Positions 7,159 through 8,495 of a DNA stretch of 8,495 nt are shown here, one piece after another. Position numbers and translations under genes: made by a program. The stretch comes from an uncultured Eubacteriales bacterium (GTDB taxonomy: Bacteria; Bacillota; Clostridia; Oscillospirales; Oscillospiraceae), in NCBI GenBank assembly GCA_900550615.1, contig URSX01000073.1, positions 1 through 8,495 on the forward strand, given 5' to 3'. Below the pieces are notes generated by a model that did not search any database, had not been told where the DNA came from, and saw only the letters and a list, made by a program, of their open reading frames with translations. How positions within the stretch are numbered: the first letter of the stretch is position 1; each line of letters begins with the position of its first letter.

Positions 7159-7794
7159 ATGAAGCGATCTTTGACTCAAAAATTAGGGCTGCTGGGCGTT
7201 GTCAGCTTTCTTTCGTACACGGCGGCGGTCGTGTTTGCGCCGCTGACCTATCCCGGCTATAACTGGATGGCACAGGCTGTCAGCGACCTGAGTGCCGCCA
7301 ATGCGCCATCGCTGGCACTCTGGAATCAGCTGAGCGCCCTTTACAATGCGTGCGAGGTCGTTTGCGCGACCGTCGTCTGTATCGGCATCCAAGGACAGAA
7401 AACCAAGCTGCTCCGTTCGGGCATTTATCTGTTCGCCATCATGGAGTGGATCTCGGCGGTCGGGTATCGGATGTTCCCGCTCAGTAGCAGCGGCTATGCC
7501 GGGGCCTTTCAGGATGTGATGCACATGGTCACAACCGCTTTGGTGGTGCTGCTGTCCATCGTATCACTGACCATGATCATCGTCGCAGGAGCCAAGAGCA
7601 AAAACTGTCGTTCTTATGGTGTCTGCGCCGCTGTCGCATTGGCCATGATGCTTGTGGGCGCAATGGGTATGAAAATCGTCCCTGCCGAGTATTTCGGCGT
7701 GGTCGAGCGTTTCAGCGTGTTTGCTGCAACAGGCTTCAATGCGGCGCTTGGCATTCACCTGTTTTGTATGAAACCAAAAGAAATCAAGGAGTAA
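7159..7794 (+). CDS. DUF998-type multipass membrane protein, 211 aa
   Basis: This is an integral membrane protein with about six predicted helices, at roughly residues 9-29, 55-77, 84-105, 118-145, 152-174 and 184-203. The segment YPGYNWMAQAVSDLSA (31-46), between the first two helices, and the overall layout resemble the DUF998 family, whose biochemical role is not established. I chose ATG 7159 because AGGGAG (7146-7151) lies 7 nt upstream; an earlier in-frame ATG at 7114 lies inside the preceding remnant and lacks such a site. Its stop sits inside the ribosome binding site region of the clpP-like gene 6 bp downstream, so the two are almost certainly co-transcribed. It could help sense or export whatever the TetR protein responds to, but that is conjecture. 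Confidence 0.85.
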   Translation: MKRSLTQKLGLLGVVSFLSYTAAVVFAPLTYPGYNWMAQAVSDLSAANAPSLALWNQLSALYNACEVVCATVVCIGIQGQKTKLLRSGIYLFAIMEWISAVGYRMFPLSSSGYAGAFQDVMHMVTTALVVLLSIVSLTMIIVAGAKSKNCRSYGVCAAVALAMMLVGAMGMKIVPAEYFGVVERFSVFAATGFNAALGIHLFCMKPKEIKE

Positions 7795-7800
7795 ACATAT

Positions 7801-8391
7801 ATGAGCATCATTCCCTATGTGATCGAACAAACCAGTCGCGGCGAACGTAGCTACGACATTTTTTCCCGGCTCCTCTCCGACCGAATTGTTTTTCTCGGTG
7901 AGGAAGTAACGGACGCATCCGCCAGTTCCATCGTCGAGCAGATGCTGTTTCTGGAAGCACAAGACCCAGACAAGGATATTCAGTTCTACATCAACAGCCC
8001 CGGAGGCTCGGTCACGGCCGGGTTTGCGATTTACGACACCATGCAGTATCTCAAGTGCGACGTGTCCACCATCTGCATCGGTCTGGCCGCGAGCTTCGGC
8101 GCTTTCCTGTTAGCAGGCGGCGCAAAGGGCAAGCGGATCGCACTGCCGAATGCGGAAAACATGATCCACCAGCCGCTGATCGCTGGGAACGGCGTACACG
8201 GCCCGGTCACGGATATTCAGATCGTGACCGAACAAATGCAGAAAACCAAACAGCGGCTGACCCGCATTCTTTCCGAGAATACGGGAAAAACCTTTGCACA
8301 GGTTGCCGCCGATACGGAGCGCGACAACTACATGTCGGCGCAGGAAGCCCTTGCTTACGGGCTGATCGACAAAATTATTGACAAGAGATAA
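7801..8391 (+). CDS. ClpP-type ATP-dependent protease proteolytic subunit (paralogue-like), 196 aa
   Basis: This is a serine peptidase of family S14, which forms tetradecameric chambers fed by Clp ATPases in the cytoplasm. The triad is complete: Ser98 (GLAASFGAFLLAGG), His123 (MIHQPL) and Asp175 (TERDNYMS). The N-terminal segment (IPYVIEQTSRGERSYDIFSRLL), the YINSPGGSVTAG oxyanion loop and the full length match housekeeping ClpP. Two differences stand out. Phe99 follows the catalytic Ser where Met is usual, and the strand after HQPL has three extra residues (IAGNGVHGPVTD against the usual 9 up to the T-D/E), so the His-Asp distance is 52 rather than 49. AAGGAG lies 9 nt before the ATG. No clpX or trigger factor gene is adjacent, so this may be an accessory ClpP; whether the genome has another cannot be seen here. 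Confidence 0.93.
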   Translation: MSIIPYVIEQTSRGERSYDIFSRLLSDRIVFLGEEVTDASASSIVEQMLFLEAQDPDKDIQFYINSPGGSVTAGFAIYDTMQYLKCDVSTICIGLAASFGAFLLAGGAKGKRIALPNAENMIHQPLIAGNGVHGPVTDIQIVTEQMQKTKQRLTRILSENTGKTFAQVAADTERDNYMSAQEALAYGLIDKIIDKR

Positions 8392-8402
8392 GGAGAAACG
8401 CC

Positions 8403-8495
8403 ATGTCAGAAAAGAAGATCACCATTCGTTTGGAAACCAAAGATGACTATCGCAATGTTGAAAACCTGACCCGCGAGGCCTTCTGGAATGTCTAC
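8403..8495 (+). CDS. N-terminus of a GNAT-family N-acetyltransferase (cut by window end)
   Basis: Thirty-one codons are visible, starting MSEKKITIRLETKDDY and continuing through ENLTREAFWNVY without a stop. The opening strand (ITIRLETKDDYRNV) followed by a helix (ENLTREAFW) is the usual beginning of a GNAT acetyltransferase, related in style to YhbS-like proteins. TAAGGAG (8389-8395), overlapping the clpP stop, lies 7 nt before the ATG and places this gene last seen in the tetR operon. The acetyl-CoA motif and substrate site lie outside the window, so the acceptor is unknown. It looks like a different subfamily from the remnant at 6905-7138. Confidence 0.75.
   Translation, partial: MSEKKITIRLETKDDYRNVENLTREAFWNVY

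Noticed and set aside
6441..7962. Minus-strand open frames at 6441-6791, 6748-7008, 7183-7524 and 7564-7962
   Set aside because: They lie opposite well-supported plus-strand genes and their translations show no recognisable domain, so they read as shadows of those genes.
8055..8381. A 108-codon plus-strand frame inside the clpP-like gene
   Set aside because: It overlaps the conserved ClpP catalytic region in another frame and its Arg-rich translation resembles no family.

Overview
The window looks like part of a chromosome from a Gram-positive, fairly GC-rich gut Firmicute. A relative of the Oscillospirales/Ruminococcaceae is my inference. The reasons are strong GGAGG-type ribosome binding sites, consensus TTGACA/TATAAT promoters, and a very large cell-wall-type subtilase with InlB-like repeats and a sortase-like tail. 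No rRNA, tRNA, CRISPR array, insertion sequence or phage gene was seen.

Left three quarters (38-6049, minus strand): one gene for a 2003-residue secreted, multidomain S8 protease of the lactocepin/C5a-peptidase type. It has a signal peptide, propeptide, catalytic domain with an inserted PA domain, Fn3-like and Big_2 domains, three InlB/Flg_new repeats, and a C-terminal QTG-D/hydrophobic/KRRK anchor. A 17-bp-spaced TTGACA/TATAGT promoter drives it from 6139-6167.

Divergent intergenic region (6050-6302, 253 bp): this holds the protease promoter and 5' leader, and a perfect-consensus promoter for the rightward operon (TTGACA, 17 bp, TATAAT). The rightward -10 box is the outer edge of a perfect 40-bp palindrome (6249-6288). 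Each half of that palindrome is itself a near-palindrome, which suits a TetR autorepressor operator.

Right quarter (6303-8495, plus strand): a tight operon of a TetR-family regulator, a decayed GNAT acetyltransferase remnant, a DUF998 membrane protein, a complete ClpP-type peptidase with its catalytic triad and a 3-residue insertion after the catalytic-His segment, and the first 31 codons of a second GNAT protein that runs off the window. Gene gaps are 6-20 bp and each intact gene has its own ribosome binding site.

Working model (inference): TetR represses its own operon through the nested palindrome, and an unknown ligand releases the membrane protein, the ClpP paralogue and the acetyltransferase together. 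The protease seems an independent neighbour, since its promoter lies about 80 bp from the operator. Codon use also differs: the protease avoids TTA, CTA and TCA over about 1,700 codons, while the right-hand operon uses TTA and TCA freely.
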